Shown piece by piece: positions 9,728 to 20,862 of a stretch of 32,456 nucleotides of DNA. How positions within the stretch are numbered: the first letter of the stretch is position 1; each line of letters opens with the position of its first letter. Both the position numbers and the translations under genes were made by a program. The notes below the pieces were generated by a model that worked only from the letters and a program-made list of their open reading frames with translations, was not told the origin of the DNA and did no database searches. Source of the stretch: an uncultured Pelagibacteraceae bacterium (lineage in GTDB: Bacteria; Pseudomonadota; Alphaproteobacteria; Pelagibacterales; Pelagibacteraceae); contig CABYJT010000006.1 of the NCBI GenBank assembly GCA_902519455.1, positions 1 through 32,456 of the forward strand, given 5' to 3'.

Positions 9728-9770
9728 ATTTGTAGAATATTTGTTAACTCTAGAAAAACAACAATGAATA

Positions 9771-10127
9771 TTAATTCAATGCTGCTTGAGCTTTTTTAAC
9801 TATAGTTTTAAATGCTTCAGGATTATCATAAGCAATTTCAGCTAGTATTTTTCTGTCAATTTTAATCCCAGATTTGCTTAAACCATTAACAAACTTAGAA
9901 TAAGTCATGCCCTCAGATCTTACCCCAGCGTTTATTCTTGTAATCCATAGTGATTTAAAATCTCTTTTTTTATTTCTTCTGTCTCTGTAAGCATACTGCA
10001 TAGCCTTTTCCATTGCCTGTCTTGCAGCTCTTATAGTATTTTTTCTTCTACCCCATTGACCCTTGACAGCTTTAAGAACTTTTTTATGTTTTGCTCTACT
10101 GGTTACACCTCTTTTTACTCTAGCCAT
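9771..10127 (-). CDS. rplT: 50S ribosomal protein L20
   Basis: [30 protein letters not shown]. Confidence 0.98.
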   Translation of the reverse strand: MARVKRGVTSRAKHKKVLKAVKGQWGRRKNTIRAARQAMEKAMQYAYRDRRNKKRDFKSLWITRINAGVRSEGMTYSKFVNGLSKSGIKIDRKILAEIAYDNPEAFKTIVKKAQAALN

Positions 10128-10128
10128 T

Positions 10129-10335
10129 TTATCCTCTTAAGTTATACGGCATGTAAGATTTTACAATCTTGCTATCTTGTTTCGATAATACCGTAGTTCC
10201 TCTTTGCTTTCTAATCTGTGAGTTAGTTCTCTTTATCATACCATGTCTTTTACCTGCTTGAGCAGTTATAACTTTTCCTCTTGCAGATACCTTAAATCTT
10301 TTTTTCGCTGAACTTTTTGTTTTTAATTTAGGCAT
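10129..10335 (-). CDS. rpmI: 50S ribosomal protein L35
   Basis: [22 protein letters not shown]; start at 10335 preferred over upstream MYNPSKI. Confidence 0.97.
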   Translation of the reverse strand: MPKLKTKSSAKKRFKVSARGKVITAQAGKRHGMIKRTNSQIRKQRGTTVLSKQDSKIVKSYMPYNLRG

Positions 10336-10389
10336 AATTTTTGAGGGGTTATACAAATATTGTTATTAATTTACAACTACAAATATAGC

Positions 10390-10935
10390 TTATAAAGGCT
10401 GAATAACCATGATCATTTGCTTGCCATCAAACTTTGGCTGAAGTTCTACTCTTCCAATAGCTTCCATATCTATTTTTATCTTATCCATTAACTCATGTCC
10501 TAAGCTAGAGTGCTGAAGCTCTCTACCTTTGAATCTAATTGTAAATTTTACCTTGTCACCTTTTGCAATAAATTTTTGAGCATTTTTTATTTTAAATGAA
10601 TAATCATGAACTTCTGTAACTGGTCGTAATTTAATTTCTTTCAGTTCAATTTTTTTCTGTTTTTTCTTTGCTTTATTTGCTTTTTTTTGTGCATCATATT
10701 TATATTTTCCCATATCCATAATTTTACACACAGGAGGTTTTGCATTAGGAGCGATTTCAATTAAATCCAAACCTTGTTCCTTAGCTCTACTTATAGCATC
10801 TTGTAAATTTAGAATTCCTAAATTGTCACCATCGCTTGCTATAACTTGAACATCTTGTGAGGTTATTCTTTGATTTGTTCTAGGACCTCTAGATTTTGTT
10901 CTTCTTTGGAAATAATTTTGTTTTAAATCTGCCAC
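10390..10935 (-). CDS. infC: translation initiation factor IF-3
   Basis: RGPRTNQRITSQDVQVI, PPVCKIMDMGKYKY, KFTIRFKGRE; GTG start directly after the thrS stop. Confidence 0.97.
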   Translation of the reverse strand: MADLKQNYFQRRTKSRGPRTNQRITSQDVQVIASDGDNLGILNLQDAISRAKEQGLDLIEIAPNAKPPVCKIMDMGKYKYDAQKKANKAKKKQKKIELKEIKLRPVTEVHDYSFKIKNAQKFIAKGDKVKFTIRFKGRELQHSSLGHELMDKIKIDMEAIGRVELQPKFDGKQMIMVIQPL

Positions 10936-12855
10936 TTAGATTGAAGGTGCTTTATTAAGAGCAGAATATTTTTTTAAGAATTCTTTTAAATCCATAGTTT
11001 CCTGTTTTTTAGAATCCAATCTTCTAATAGTTACTGTGTTACTGTCAACTTCTTTTTTTCCACATATTAGTAACATAGGTACTTTAGTTAATGAATGTTC
11101 CCTTATTTTATAATTTAAATTATGATTTTTTAAATCTACTTGAGAAGAAATCCCTACTTTTTTTAACTGACTGTTTACTTCTTTTGCATAATCATCAAAT
11201 TCACTCGAGACAGGGATTACTATTGCTTGAACTGGGCAAAGCCAAAAAGGTAATTTTCCTGAATAATTCTCAATTAAAATTCCAATAAACCTCTCTAATG
11301 ATCCAAATAAAGCTCGGTGAAGCATTACAGGAACTTTTTTATTTCCATCTCTATCAATAAATGAGGCACCTAATCTACCTGGTAAGTTTAAATCTACTTG
11401 CAAAGTTCCACATTGCCAATCTCTTCCAATTGCATCTCTTAAAACAAATTCTATTTTTGGACCATAAAAAGCTCCTTCGCCCTTATTAATAGAATATTCT
11501 AGTTTTGTTGCTTTTATAGCCTCCAACAATGCTGCTTCAGATTTATCCCATACTTCATCATCACCAACTCTTAGGTCTGGTCGATCAGAATATTTCAAAA
11601 TTACATCTTCAAATCCTAAATCTTTATAAATTTCTAAAATTAGATTTGTTACACTTAAACATTCCTGAGTGATTTGTTCTTCCGTACAAAAAATATGTGC
11701 ATCATCTTGAGTGAAAGCTCTAACTCGCAATAATCCATGAAGTGCTCCAGATGGTTCATACCTGTGAACCTTTCCAAATTCAGACATTTTAAGTGGTAGA
11801 TCACGATAACTTTTTAGGCCTTGATTAAAAACCTGAACGCAACCTGGACAATTCATTGGCTTTATAGCAAAAACTTTTTCATCAGGTGTAGTAGAGGTAT
11901 ACATATTGGCACCAAATTTTTCCCAGTGTCCAGATTTTTCCCAAAGGGATCGATCTAATATTTCTGGGGTATTTATTTCCTGATATCCTGCAATTTCTTG
12001 CTTCAACCTCATATAAGAAATAAGTTTCTGAAATAAGTTCCATCCCTTTTGGTGCCAAAATACAGAGCCGGGACTTTCTTCTCTGAAATGAAATAAATCC
12101 ATCTCTTTACCTATTTTTCTATGATCTCTTTTTTCTGCTTCTTCTATTCTTTGAAGATACAAATCTAGGTCCTTTTGATTAGCCCAGCTTGTTCCATAAA
12201 TTCTTTGCAACATTTCATTTTTAGAGTCCCCTCGCCAATAAGCTCCTGATACTTTTGTTAATTTAAATGCCTTGCCAATTTTACTAGAGGATTCTAAGTG
12301 AGGACCTCTACACAAATCATGCCATGTATCACCATGATGATAAACGGTAAGCATTTCATTTTTTGGAATACTCTCAATTATTTCAGCTTTATATTTTTCT
12401 CCAATTTTCTTAAAATGAGCTATTGCCTTATCCCTTTCCCATATTTCTCTTCTAGTTTTTACATCCTTATCAATTATCTCTGACATTTTATTTTCAATTT
12501 TATTAAGATCATCACTAGTAAAAGGTTCCTTTCTAGCGAAGTCATAATAAAAGCCATTTTCGATAACTGGACCGATTGTTACCTGTGTTCCTGGAAATAA
12601 TTCTTGAACAGCCATTGCCATAATATGTGCTGTATCATGTCTAATAACTTCTAAACCTTCAGGATCTTTTGCGGTAAAAATTTCAATTGAACTATCTTTG
12701 TCTATTATTGAATATAAATCTTTTAATTCACCGTTCACACTCATTACTAGAGCTTGTTTAGCTAGAGATTTACTTATTTTTTCTGCAACCTCTGAACCTG
12801 TTACACTTTTATCAAAGTTCAATTTTTTTCCATCAGGTAGTGTAATATTTGGCAT
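10936..12855 (-). CDS. thrS: threonine--tRNA ligase
   Basis: TGS domain, HDTAHIMAMAVQELFPG, MNCPGCVQVF, RYEPSGALHGLLRVRAFTQDDAHIFC. Confidence 0.98.
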   Translation of the reverse strand: MPNITLPDGKKLNFDKSVTGSEVAEKISKSLAKQALVMSVNGELKDLYSIIDKDSSIEIFTAKDPEGLEVIRHDTAHIMAMAVQELFPGTQVTIGPVIENGFYYDFARKEPFTSDDLNKIENKMSEIIDKDVKTRREIWERDKAIAHFKKIGEKYKAEIIESIPKNEMLTVYHHGDTWHDLCRGPHLESSSKIGKAFKLTKVSGAYWRGDSKNEMLQRIYGTSWANQKDLDLYLQRIEEAEKRDHRKIGKEMDLFHFREESPGSVFWHQKGWNLFQKLISYMRLKQEIAGYQEINTPEILDRSLWEKSGHWEKFGANMYTSTTPDEKVFAIKPMNCPGCVQVFNQGLKSYRDLPLKMSEFGKVHRYEPSGALHGLLRVRAFTQDDAHIFCTEEQITQECLSVTNLILEIYKDLGFEDVILKYSDRPDLRVGDDEVWDKSEAALLEAIKATKLEYSINKGEGAFYGPKIEFVLRDAIGRDWQCGTLQVDLNLPGRLGASFIDRDGNKKVPVMLHRALFGSLERFIGILIENYSGKLPFWLCPVQAIVIPVSSEFDDYAKEVNSQLKKVGISSQVDLKNHNLNYKIREHSLTKVPMLLICGKKEVDSNTVTIRRLDSKKQETMDLKEFLKKYSALNKAPSI

Positions 12856-14009
12856 TAATTAAATAGTTTTTTGTACTCTGAATAAGTAGAAAAACACATT
12901 TTTTCAACATTAAATTTCTTTAAAGCATTTTCTCTTCCAAAATTACCTATTTTTGAAAGTTCATTAAGATCTAACTTCATTACTTGTATAATTTTTTTTG
13001 ATAAATCATCAGGATCACCCGATTCAAATAATATTCCAGATTTTCCGTCAATAATTGTCTCATTAGATCCACCAATATTACTTGCCAGAATTAATTTTTG
13101 CATAGATTGAGCTTCTACCGCGACTCTTCCAAAAGCTTCAGGTTCAATTGATGTTGAAACAACTATGTCAGAAATTTTATAAGCTAATGGCATGTTTTTA
13201 CAATGGTCTATAAATCTAATTTGTTTGGTAAGTCTATATTGTTCAACAAGTCTGATTAATTTTTTTTTATAAAGATCTCTACCTTGGTCATTACCTAAAA
13301 TTACTGCGATGAAAGAGTCATTGCCTAATTGAATATTTACTTTATTTAATGCTTCTAGAAACATCTCTTGACCTTTCCAAGCTGTAAGTCTTCCAGGTAA
13401 TAAAATTATTTTTTTTCCAACTATCAAATCCCAAGATTTAAATAATTTATCTTCATCTGCTTCTAGGGTTGTTGAAGGGTCAAAGTAGTCTGTATTTATA
13501 CCTCTAAATATAGAAAGCAATTTTTTTTTATCTGATAGATACTCAGCATAATTTTGTTTAATGTGTGTAAATATAAAGTTAGATCCAGCGATAATTAGAT
13601 CAGATCTAACCATGACAGAGTTATAAAACTTTTTTAGTTTACTTTTAAAGTTATAAGTTCCATGAAAAGTTGTAACAAACTTTCTTCTAGTAATTTTTGT
13701 TGCAAATAAACATGACCATGCAGGTGCTCTACTTCTAGCATGTACAATATTTATTCCATTTATTATGATAATTGTGGAAATGATTATTGAATTTATAAAT
13801 ATCATTAAAGGATTTTTTGAGTGGACAGGAAGTCTTATAACTTTGACTTTTTTCTTATCTATATACTGAAGAAGTTCACCACCACTTGTAATTAAATATG
13901 AACCAACATTATTTTCTGGTAAGTAATGTGCAATATCATAACAACCTGTTTCTGCACCTCCGTAACCTAATTTAGGAATTACCTGTAGTACTTTTAATTT
14001 AGGCTGCAT
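12855..14009 (-). CDS. glycosyltransferase family 4
   Basis: IPKLGYGGAETGCYDIA N-terminus; LLPGRLTAWKGQEMFLEAL; EPEAFGRVAVEAQSMQKLILASNIGGSNETI. Confidence 0.88.
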   Translation of the reverse strand: MQPKLKVLQVIPKLGYGGAETGCYDIAHYLPENNVGSYLITSGGELLQYIDKKKVKVIRLPVHSKNPLMIFINSIIISTIIIINGINIVHARSRAPAWSCLFATKITRRKFVTTFHGTYNFKSKLKKFYNSVMVRSDLIIAGSNFIFTHIKQNYAEYLSDKKKLLSIFRGINTDYFDPSTTLEADEDKLFKSWDLIVGKKIILLPGRLTAWKGQEMFLEALNKVNIQLGNDSFIAVILGNDQGRDLYKKKLIRLVEQYRLTKQIRFIDHCKNMPLAYKISDIVVSTSIEPEAFGRVAVEAQSMQKLILASNIGGSNETIIDGKSGILFESGDPDDLSKKIIQVMKLDLNELSKIGNFGRENALKKFNVEKMCFSTYSEYKKLFN

Positions 14010-14051
14010 GTGATAATAATAATATATACCTAGTCAACATAAATACTTTAT

Positions 14052-14813
14052 ATGAAAAAAAATAAATTTCTAAGAATTTCTAAATATAAAAAACTAAGAT
14101 ATATCGCAAATAATTATAAGAAAAATCTCTACATAGTATTTTTACCAGGTTTTGCATCAGATATAGATGGTGATAAACCCAAGAAATTTTTAAACTTTAG
14201 CATTAAAAATAAATTAGGGTTTTTAGCTTTAGAATATTTTGGTCATGGAAGGTCTTCGGGGGAATTTACAAAAGGTAATATTACAAAATGGTCAAATGAC
14301 GCAAAGAATGCAATTCATAGAATCGTAAAAAAAAATGATTTTATTCTCATTGGCTCCAGTATGGGTGGATGGATTTCGATGATAATGCATAGATATTTTG
14401 GTTCTCAAATTAGAGGTTTTCTAGGTATTGGATCTGCGCCTGAGTTTCTTACAAGAATTATGTGGAGAAAATTTCCAAAAAAAATTAAGGATGAAATAAT
14501 CAGAAAAGGAATATCTAAAATTAAGAATGGTGATTATGAATATTTAATTACCAAACAGCTTATTTTAGACGGAAAAAAAGCTACCAATAAAGTCCTTAAT
14601 AAAAAATTGAATAACGTTATACCTGTCACAATGGTTCATGGACAAAAAGATGAGGTGGTTCCTGTTAAATATTCAAGAATGGTATTAAAAACTTTTCCTA
14701 AAGCAGATAAAAAACTTTTAATCATTAAGAATGGAGATCATAGTCTCTCCTCAAGCAAGAATTTAAATATAATTTGTAAAGAATTAGAAAAGATAATAAA
14801 AAAGATTAACTAG
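14052..14813 (+). CDS. alpha/beta hydrolase
   Basis: VFLPGFASDIDGDKP, LIGSSMGGWISM nucleophile elbow, VHGQKDEVVPVKYS, GDHSLS. Confidence 0.82.
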   Translation: MKKNKFLRISKYKKLRYIANNYKKNLYIVFLPGFASDIDGDKPKKFLNFSIKNKLGFLALEYFGHGRSSGEFTKGNITKWSNDAKNAIHRIVKKNDFILIGSSMGGWISMIMHRYFGSQIRGFLGIGSAPEFLTRIMWRKFPKKIKDEIIRKGISKIKNGDYEYLITKQLILDGKKATNKVLNKKLNNVIPVTMVHGQKDEVVPVKYSRMVLKTFPKADKKLLIIKNGDHSLSSSKNLNIICKELEKIIKKIN

Positions 14814-17800
14814 CTTTTCCAACTAAACTTTTATTTGTAATAGGGTGTTCTAACTTATTTAACATTTCTTTAGGACAAACCTGAAGGAAATTATTTAATT
14901 CATCATCAAAATTTTCAATAATTTTTGCTGACAAATTTGAGTTAGTTTCTTTAGTATGTTTTAAAACTAAATCTTTTAGATAATTTTTCCAATATTCTGT
15001 CTCAGGAGTTTGCCAAACTATTGTTTCAGGATTAGCTTTTTTTACAAACTGACTTTTTGGATCATATATAAATGCCATACCACCAGTCATACCAGCTCCA
15101 AAGTTATCGCCTACATCTCCCAGTATTACTATTGACCCACCTGTCATGTACTCACAACCATTTGAATCACATCCCTCTATAACTGCAGTAGCGCCCGAGT
15201 TTCTAACAGCAAATCTTTCACCAGCTTGTCCTGCTGCAAAAAGATATCCTGATGTTGCTCCATACAGAACTGTGTTTCCTATTATTGTATTTTCATTTGA
15301 TATTAAATTACTCTCATCTTGAAGTTTAATTACTATAGATGCACCTGAAAGACCCTTTGCAACGTAATCATTAGCATCTCCTTTTAAAATTAACTTTAGT
15401 CCTTTAACACCGAAGGCACCAAAAGATTGACCAGCTGAACCTTTAAAATTAATTGCAAAAGTATTTTCCTCTAATTTATTATTTCCAAATTTTTTATAAA
15501 GATTATAAGAAATTCTTGTTCCTACAGCTCTATCAGTATTTTCAATTGTGTAAATATTATCAAGTGGTAATTTTCTATTTATTAAACTTTCTATCTCAGG
15601 CCAAATTTTTTGGTCTAAAGTATCTGGTACTTCATTTATTATAGGAGTTTCACAATATCTTTTGTTTGTGCCTGGATCAGCTTGAACAAATAAAGGATTT
15701 AAATCTAGGTCATCTAAGTTTGGTGATCCTTTACTGACTTGTCTTAGTAAATCTGTTCTTCCAATTACTTCGTTTAAATTTTTAAATCCTAAACTTGATA
15801 AAATTTCTCTGACTTCTTGAGCAATAAAAGAAAATAGATTTACTATTTTATCTGGGGTACCAGTAAATTTTTTTCTTAATTCATCATCTTGTGTGCAAAC
15901 TCCAACTGGACATGTATTAGAATGACATTGCCTTACCATAATACAGCCCATTGCAACTAACGCAGTTGTTGCTACACCAAATTCTTCGGCCCCCATCATT
16001 GCTGCAATCACCACATCTCTTCCTGTTTTAATTCCTCCATCAGTTCTTAATGTAACAAGGTGTCTTAATTTATTTAAAGTTAATACTTGATTAGCCTCTG
16101 TTAGGCCCATTTCCCATGGTATCCCAACATATTTAACACTTGTTTGTGGAGTAGCACCTGTTCCACCATTGTGACCTGAAATTAGTATTATGTCTGCTTT
16201 AGCTTTAGCAACACCTGCTGCAATAGTTCCTATACCAGAAGAGGCAACTAATTTAACACCAACTCTTGCCTTAGGATTAATTTGTTTAAGGTCATAAATA
16301 AGCTGAGCTAAATCTTCAATTGAATAAATATCGTGGTGTGGTGGTGGCGAGATCAAAGTTACACCAGGCGTAGAATGTCTTAGTCTTGCAATTTCCTCTG
16401 TTACTTTAAATCCTGGTAGTTGTCCACCTTCACCGGGTTTTGCACCTTGAGCAATTTTAATTTCAATTTCATTACAATTGTTTAAATAGTTAATGGTTAC
16501 TCCAAATCTCGCCGACGCAATTTGTTTTACCCTAGAATTTGCACTATCTCCATTATCTAATACTTTAAATCTTTCCTCGTCTTCTCCACCTTCTCCGCTA
16601 CATGAAGCTCCTTTAATTCTATTCATTCCCATGGCAAGTGTTTCGTGTGCCTCTTTTGATAAAGCGCCATGAGACATACTTCCACTTCCAAATCTTTTCA
16701 TGATTTCAGTTATTGGTTCAACTTGGTCAATATCAATTGCCTCTTGATTTTTAAAGTCAATTAAATCTCTTAAACTAATTGGTTTTAAACCATAAATACC
16801 CTTAGTATATTTTTTATAAGTTTCGTATGAATTTGAGCCTACAGCTGCTTGCAAAAGATGAATTAATTTTCCTTGATATTGGTGTGTTTCACCATTTTTT
16901 CTATATCTGTAAATTCCACCAATAGGAAGAATATTAGAATGAATATCAAATGCATCTTTATGTATAGATCTTATTTTTTTTTCAATACCAGTTAAACCTA
17001 TTCCAGAAATTTTAGATAATACTCCAGGAAAATAATCTTTTACAATTGTTCTACTTAATCCAACAGTTTCAAAATTACATCCACCTCTATATGAACTTAA
17101 AACTGATATACCCATCTTTGACATTATTTTTAGTAGTCCAAGGTTTACTGATTTTATATATCTACCCACACACTCATCAAATGAGAAATTCCCAAAAAGC
17201 TTTTTTGAATATCTTTGATGTAAACTATCAAATGCTAAGTAGGGATTAACTGTTGTTGCACCAACACCTATTAATGTTGCAAATGAATGGGTGTCTAAGG
17301 CATCTCCTGTTTGTACATTAATTGATGCATAGCCTCTCAAGCCTAATTTAATTAAATGAGTATTTATTGCACCAATGCATATCAGTATCGGCATTGGTAA
17401 TTTTGTTTCAGATATATTTTTATCAGACAAAATAAGTTGAGTATTACCTTCTCTAACTGCTTTTTCAGCATTATTTTTTAATAATTCAATAGAATCCTCT
17501 AAACTTTGATCAATGTTGAATGTACAATCTAAAATTTTATAATTATCTCCAAAATACTTTATAAATTTTTCAAACTGTGTATTTGATAAAATTGGACTAT
17601 CTAAAACATAAATATTTTCCTCAGTTAGATTAGAAAAATCTAGTATATTTCCCAAATTTCCAAATCTAGTCTTCAAGCTCATCACCTTATTTTCTCTTAG
17701 TGAATCAATTGGGGGATTGGTTACCTGACTAAAATTCTGTCTAAAATAATGATATAGAGGCCTATATTTATCAGATAAAACTGCAAGTGGAGTGTCATCT

Positions 17801-19302
17801 CCCATAGACCCAGTTGCTTCTTTAGCATCCTCAGCCATAGGGTGCAAAATTAACTCCAGGTCTTCAAGACTATAACCAAAACAATGTTGAATCTTTTTTA
17901 AATCAGAACCTGAAAACTCGCTTTTCTCATTTTCTATAGTTAATGATTTATCTAATTCAATTATTTGATTATTAAAGTGTTTATATTCTGAAGACAAATA
18001 ATTCTTTATTTGATTGTTTGTATAAACTTTTCCTTTTTCAATTCTTACTCCTAATATCTCACCTGGTCCCAATCTTCCCTTCGAAACAATTTTCTTTTCA
18101 TTAAGATCGATCATACCTGTCTCAGAACCTGCAAACAAAAGTTTATCTCTTGTGATGGTATATCTAAGAGGTCTTAGTCCATTTCTGTCACTACCTACAA
18201 TAACCCACTCATTATCAGTTGCAGCTATAGCAGCAGGTCCATCCCAAGGTTCCATTGTACTATTTAAAAAGTTGAAAAGTTGTTGGTGATCTTTTGGAAG
18301 AACTTTACTTTTTTTTGACCAAGCATCAGGAATTAGCATAAGTTTCGCTAAAGGTGCTGAATGTCCAGAAATATTTAACAATTCAAATACATTATCTAAT
18401 GAAGCAGAATCAGAATTACCTGCAGGGATTACAGGCTTTAAATTTTCCATATCATCAAAAAAAGGACTAAACATTTCTTCTTCGTGAATTTTCATCCAAT
18501 TTATGTTTCCTTTCAAAGTGTTTATCTCTCCATTGTGAGCAATCGATCTAAAAGGTTGGGCTAAGTCCCAACTTGGAGCTGTATTAGTAGAAAATCTTTG
18601 GTGGAAAATTGCATAACGTGAAATGAAACGCTCATCTTTTAAATCTGGATAAAAATCAGATAAAGATTCTGCTAAGAACATTCCCTTATAAATTATTGAT
18701 TTCGAGCTGAATGAACAAATATAAAAATTGTTTAATTGATTTCTTAAAGCTTCTTTTTCAATTTTTCTTCTAGTTTCATAAAGAGCTCTTTCTAAATCTT
18801 TGCCATGAATTGACTTATAGTTGTGGGTAAAAAGAACTTGCGCAATTTCAGGTCTAGTTTGTTCTGCCTTTTCGCCTAAAACTGAAGGATCAACAGGCAC
18901 TTGCCTCCATCCATAGATATTAAAATTCTTTTTTGTTAATTCACTTTCTACAATTGATCTGCAATGCTCCTGTCCTCCAAAGTCGTTTCTTGGTAAAAAA
19001 ATCATCCCTACACATAAATCTGAGTTATCGTGCTCGTGACCTGTTATTTCAATTTTTTCTGCAAAGAAATCATTTGGTATTTCAATATGAATACCTGCTC
19101 CATCTCCAGTTTTACCATCTGCATCAATAGCACCTCTATGCCATACAGCTTTTAGAGCCTCGATACCGTATTCGACTACTTTTCTTGATTTTAGACCCTC
19201 AGTTGATGCAACAAGACCTACTCCACATGCATCATGTTCCATATTTTCATGATAAACATGATTTTTTTTTAAAAGTTTACGATTTTTGTTTTGAATATCC
19301 AT
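14806..19302 (-). CDS. gltB: glutamate synthase large subunit
   Basis: 1498 aa; Ntn nucleophile region DACGVGLVAS; FMN domain GAKPGEGGQLPG; C-terminal GXGXG beta-helix. Confidence 0.97.
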   Translation of the reverse strand: MDIQNKNRKLLKKNHVYHENMEHDACGVGLVASTEGLKSRKVVEYGIEALKAVWHRGAIDADGKTGDGAGIHIEIPNDFFAEKIEITGHEHDNSDLCVGMIFLPRNDFGGQEHCRSIVESELTKKNFNIYGWRQVPVDPSVLGEKAEQTRPEIAQVLFTHNYKSIHGKDLERALYETRRKIEKEALRNQLNNFYICSFSSKSIIYKGMFLAESLSDFYPDLKDERFISRYAIFHQRFSTNTAPSWDLAQPFRSIAHNGEINTLKGNINWMKIHEEEMFSPFFDDMENLKPVIPAGNSDSASLDNVFELLNISGHSAPLAKLMLIPDAWSKKSKVLPKDHQQLFNFLNSTMEPWDGPAAIAATDNEWVIVGSDRNGLRPLRYTITRDKLLFAGSETGMIDLNEKKIVSKGRLGPGEILGVRIEKGKVYTNNQIKNYLSSEYKHFNNQIIELDKSLTIENEKSEFSGSDLKKIQHCFGYSLEDLELILHPMAEDAKEATGSMGDDTPLAVLSDKYRPLYHYFRQNFSQVTNPPIDSLRENKVMSLKTRFGNLGNILDFSNLTEENIYVLDSPILSNTQFEKFIKYFGDNYKILDCTFNIDQSLEDSIELLKNNAEKAVREGNTQLILSDKNISETKLPMPILICIGAINTHLIKLGLRGYASINVQTGDALDTHSFATLIGVGATTVNPYLAFDSLHQRYSKKLFGNFSFDECVGRYIKSVNLGLLKIMSKMGISVLSSYRGGCNFETVGLSRTIVKDYFPGVLSKISGIGLTGIEKKIRSIHKDAFDIHSNILPIGGIYRYRKNGETHQYQGKLIHLLQAAVGSNSYETYKKYTKGIYGLKPISLRDLIDFKNQEAIDIDQVEPITEIMKRFGSGSMSHGALSKEAHETLAMGMNRIKGASCSGEGGEDEERFKVLDNGDSANSRVKQIASARFGVTINYLNNCNEIEIKIAQGAKPGEGGQLPGFKVTEEIARLRHSTPGVTLISPPPHHDIYSIEDLAQLIYDLKQINPKARVGVKLVASSGIGTIAAGVAKAKADIILISGHNGGTGATPQTSVKYVGIPWEMGLTEANQVLTLNKLRHLVTLRTDGGIKTGRDVVIAAMMGAEEFGVATTALVAMGCIMVRQCHSNTCPVGVCTQDDELRKKFTGTPDKIVNLFSFIAQEVREILSSLGFKNLNEVIGRTDLLRQVSKGSPNLDDLDLNPLFVQADPGTNKRYCETPIINEVPDTLDQKIWPEIESLINRKLPLDNIYTIENTDRAVGTRISYNLYKKFGNNKLEENTFAINFKGSAGQSFGAFGVKGLKLILKGDANDYVAKGLSGASIVIKLQDESNLISNENTIIGNTVLYGATSGYLFAAGQAGERFAVRNSGATAVIEGCDSNGCEYMTGGSIVILGDVGDNFGAGMTGGMAFIYDPKSQFVKKANPETIVWQTPETEYWKNYLKDLVLKHTKETNSNLSAKIIENFDDELNNFLQVCPKEMLNKLEHPITNKSLVGKAS

Positions 19303-20735
19303 TATGCAACCTTCATTTTTTGTTTTGATTGAAGATAGCTTTCGATTGAAGTCGCAGCATCTCTACCGTCTTTAATAGCCCATACAACTAATGAGGCTCC
19401 TCTTACTATGTCTCCAGCCGCAAATATACCTGGTATACTAGTCTCCAAGGTATCAAAGTCAGCTTTTATTGTTCCCCACTGTGAAACTTGTAATCTAGGT
19501 TCCTGAAATAAAACTGGTAAATCTTCTGGATCAAAACCTAAGGATTTAATTACCAAATCAGCGTTAATTTCAAATTCTGAATTTTCTTCTGCAACAGGTC
19601 TTCTTCTACCACTTTCATCTGGATCTGTTAATTTCATTTTATCTACAATAATACTATTTACTTTATTAGTACCTCTAAACTCTTTTGGATTACTTAACCA
19701 AATAAATTCTACACCTTCCTCCTCAGCATTTCCTACTTCTCTCGCTGATCCAGGCATATTTTCTCTATCTCTTCTGTAAAGGCATTTTACAGATTTGGCT
19801 TTTTGTCTTACTGATGTTCTTACACAGTCCATTGCCGTGTCTCCGCCACCAATTACTACTACATCTTTACCTTCAGCATTTAATGTTCCGTTATCAAACA
19901 TCTCGACTTTATCACCTAAGCCTTTTTTGTTTGAAGCTGTTAAGAATTCCATTGCAGGAAAAATATTACTTAGATCATTTCCAGGCAAGTTAACCTCTCT
20001 TGCTTTGTAAACACCTGTTGAAATTAATAAGGCATCATGTTTTGATTGTAATTCTTTCAATGTAGAGTCTTTACCAACCTCAAAATTATGAACAAATTTT
20101 ATTCCACCTTCTTTTAAAAGTTTAATTCTTCTTTCAACCACATATTTTTCTAATTTAAAATTTGGTATTCCATATATTAACAATCCACCTGCTCTGTCAT
20201 ACCGATCATATATTGTTATTTGATATCCCTTTTTACGTAATTCTTCACCACAAGCTAATCCTGCGGGGCCTGCTCCAATAATTCCAACGCTTTGTTCATT
20301 TTCAATTTTTACATTTATTGGTTTTACCCAGCCATTTTCCCACGCTTTATCTGTTAAATATTTTTCAACTGAACCAATTGTTACTGTTCCATGTCCCGAT
20401 TGCTCAATTACACAGTTTCCCTCACATAACCTATCTTGTGGGCATATTCTTCCACAAACTTCAGGCATATTATTGGTACTTTGGGATAGATGGTAAGCTT
20501 CTTCATACCTTCCCTCTGCAGTTAACTTTAACCAATCAGGTATATTGTTACTTAATGGACAGTGAACCTGACAAAAAGGAACACCACACTGTGAGCACCT
20601 GCTCGATTGTTCTTTAGCTTTTTCATGAATAAACTCTTGATAAATCTCTCCAAAATCCTCTTTTCTCTGATATTTATCTCTTTTAGGTGGATTTTGTTGA
20701 CCTATATCTACAAACTTAAGCATTTTATTTGTCAT
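19302..20735 (-). CDS. gltD: glutamate synthase small subunit
   Basis: CSQCGVPFCQVHCPLSNNIPDWLKL, CGRICPQDRLCEGNC, GAGPAGLACGEELRKKG; start MTNKMLKF at 20735 preferred. Confidence 0.95.
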   Translation of the reverse strand: MTNKMLKFVDIGQQNPPKRDKYQRKEDFGEIYQEFIHEKAKEQSSRCSQCGVPFCQVHCPLSNNIPDWLKLTAEGRYEEAYHLSQSTNNMPEVCGRICPQDRLCEGNCVIEQSGHGTVTIGSVEKYLTDKAWENGWVKPINVKIENEQSVGIIGAGPAGLACGEELRKKGYQITIYDRYDRAGGLLIYGIPNFKLEKYVVERRIKLLKEGGIKFVHNFEVGKDSTLKELQSKHDALLISTGVYKAREVNLPGNDLSNIFPAMEFLTASNKKGLGDKVEMFDNGTLNAEGKDVVVIGGGDTAMDCVRTSVRQKAKSVKCLYRRDRENMPGSAREVGNAEEEGVEFIWLSNPKEFRGTNKVNSIIVDKMKLTDPDESGRRRPVAEENSEFEINADLVIKSLGFDPEDLPVLFQEPRLQVSQWGTIKADFDTLETSIPGIFAAGDIVRGASLVVWAIKDGRDAATSIESYLQSKQKMKVA

Positions 20736-20841
20736 TTGAATCGGCTTATACACCAGAAGCATATTTACTTAAAGTATTACTAGGTAATATATATTGACAT
20801 ATATTTTCGAAAAACATTGATTATGCTATATTTTCTAAATT

Positions 20842-20860
20842 ATGCATAGTTGATATGCAT
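20842..20860. promoter_or_regulatory. dyad ATGCATA-GTTGA-TATGCAT in the gltD/uppP divergent intergenic region
   Basis: 7-bp inverted repeat with 5-nt spacer. Confidence 0.3.
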
Positions 20861-20862
20861 TT

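Noticed and set aside
10336-10356. N-terminal extension of L35 (MYNPSKI)
   Set aside because: Canonical L35 starts MPKLKTK; the upstream codons are most likely leader sequence.
14806-14813. Convergent overlap of hydrolase and gltB stop regions
   Set aside because: 8-nt tail overlap is common in streamlined genomes; similar 4-nt overlap at uppP/DMT (21678-21681).
20318-20617. Plus-strand ORF of 99 aa
   Set aside because: Antisense to the gltD N-terminal iron-sulfur region; composition looks like a shadow ORF.
19302-20762. gltD upstream of gltB as an unusual gene order
   Set aside because: This order is known in other alphaproteobacteria; not worth a finding.
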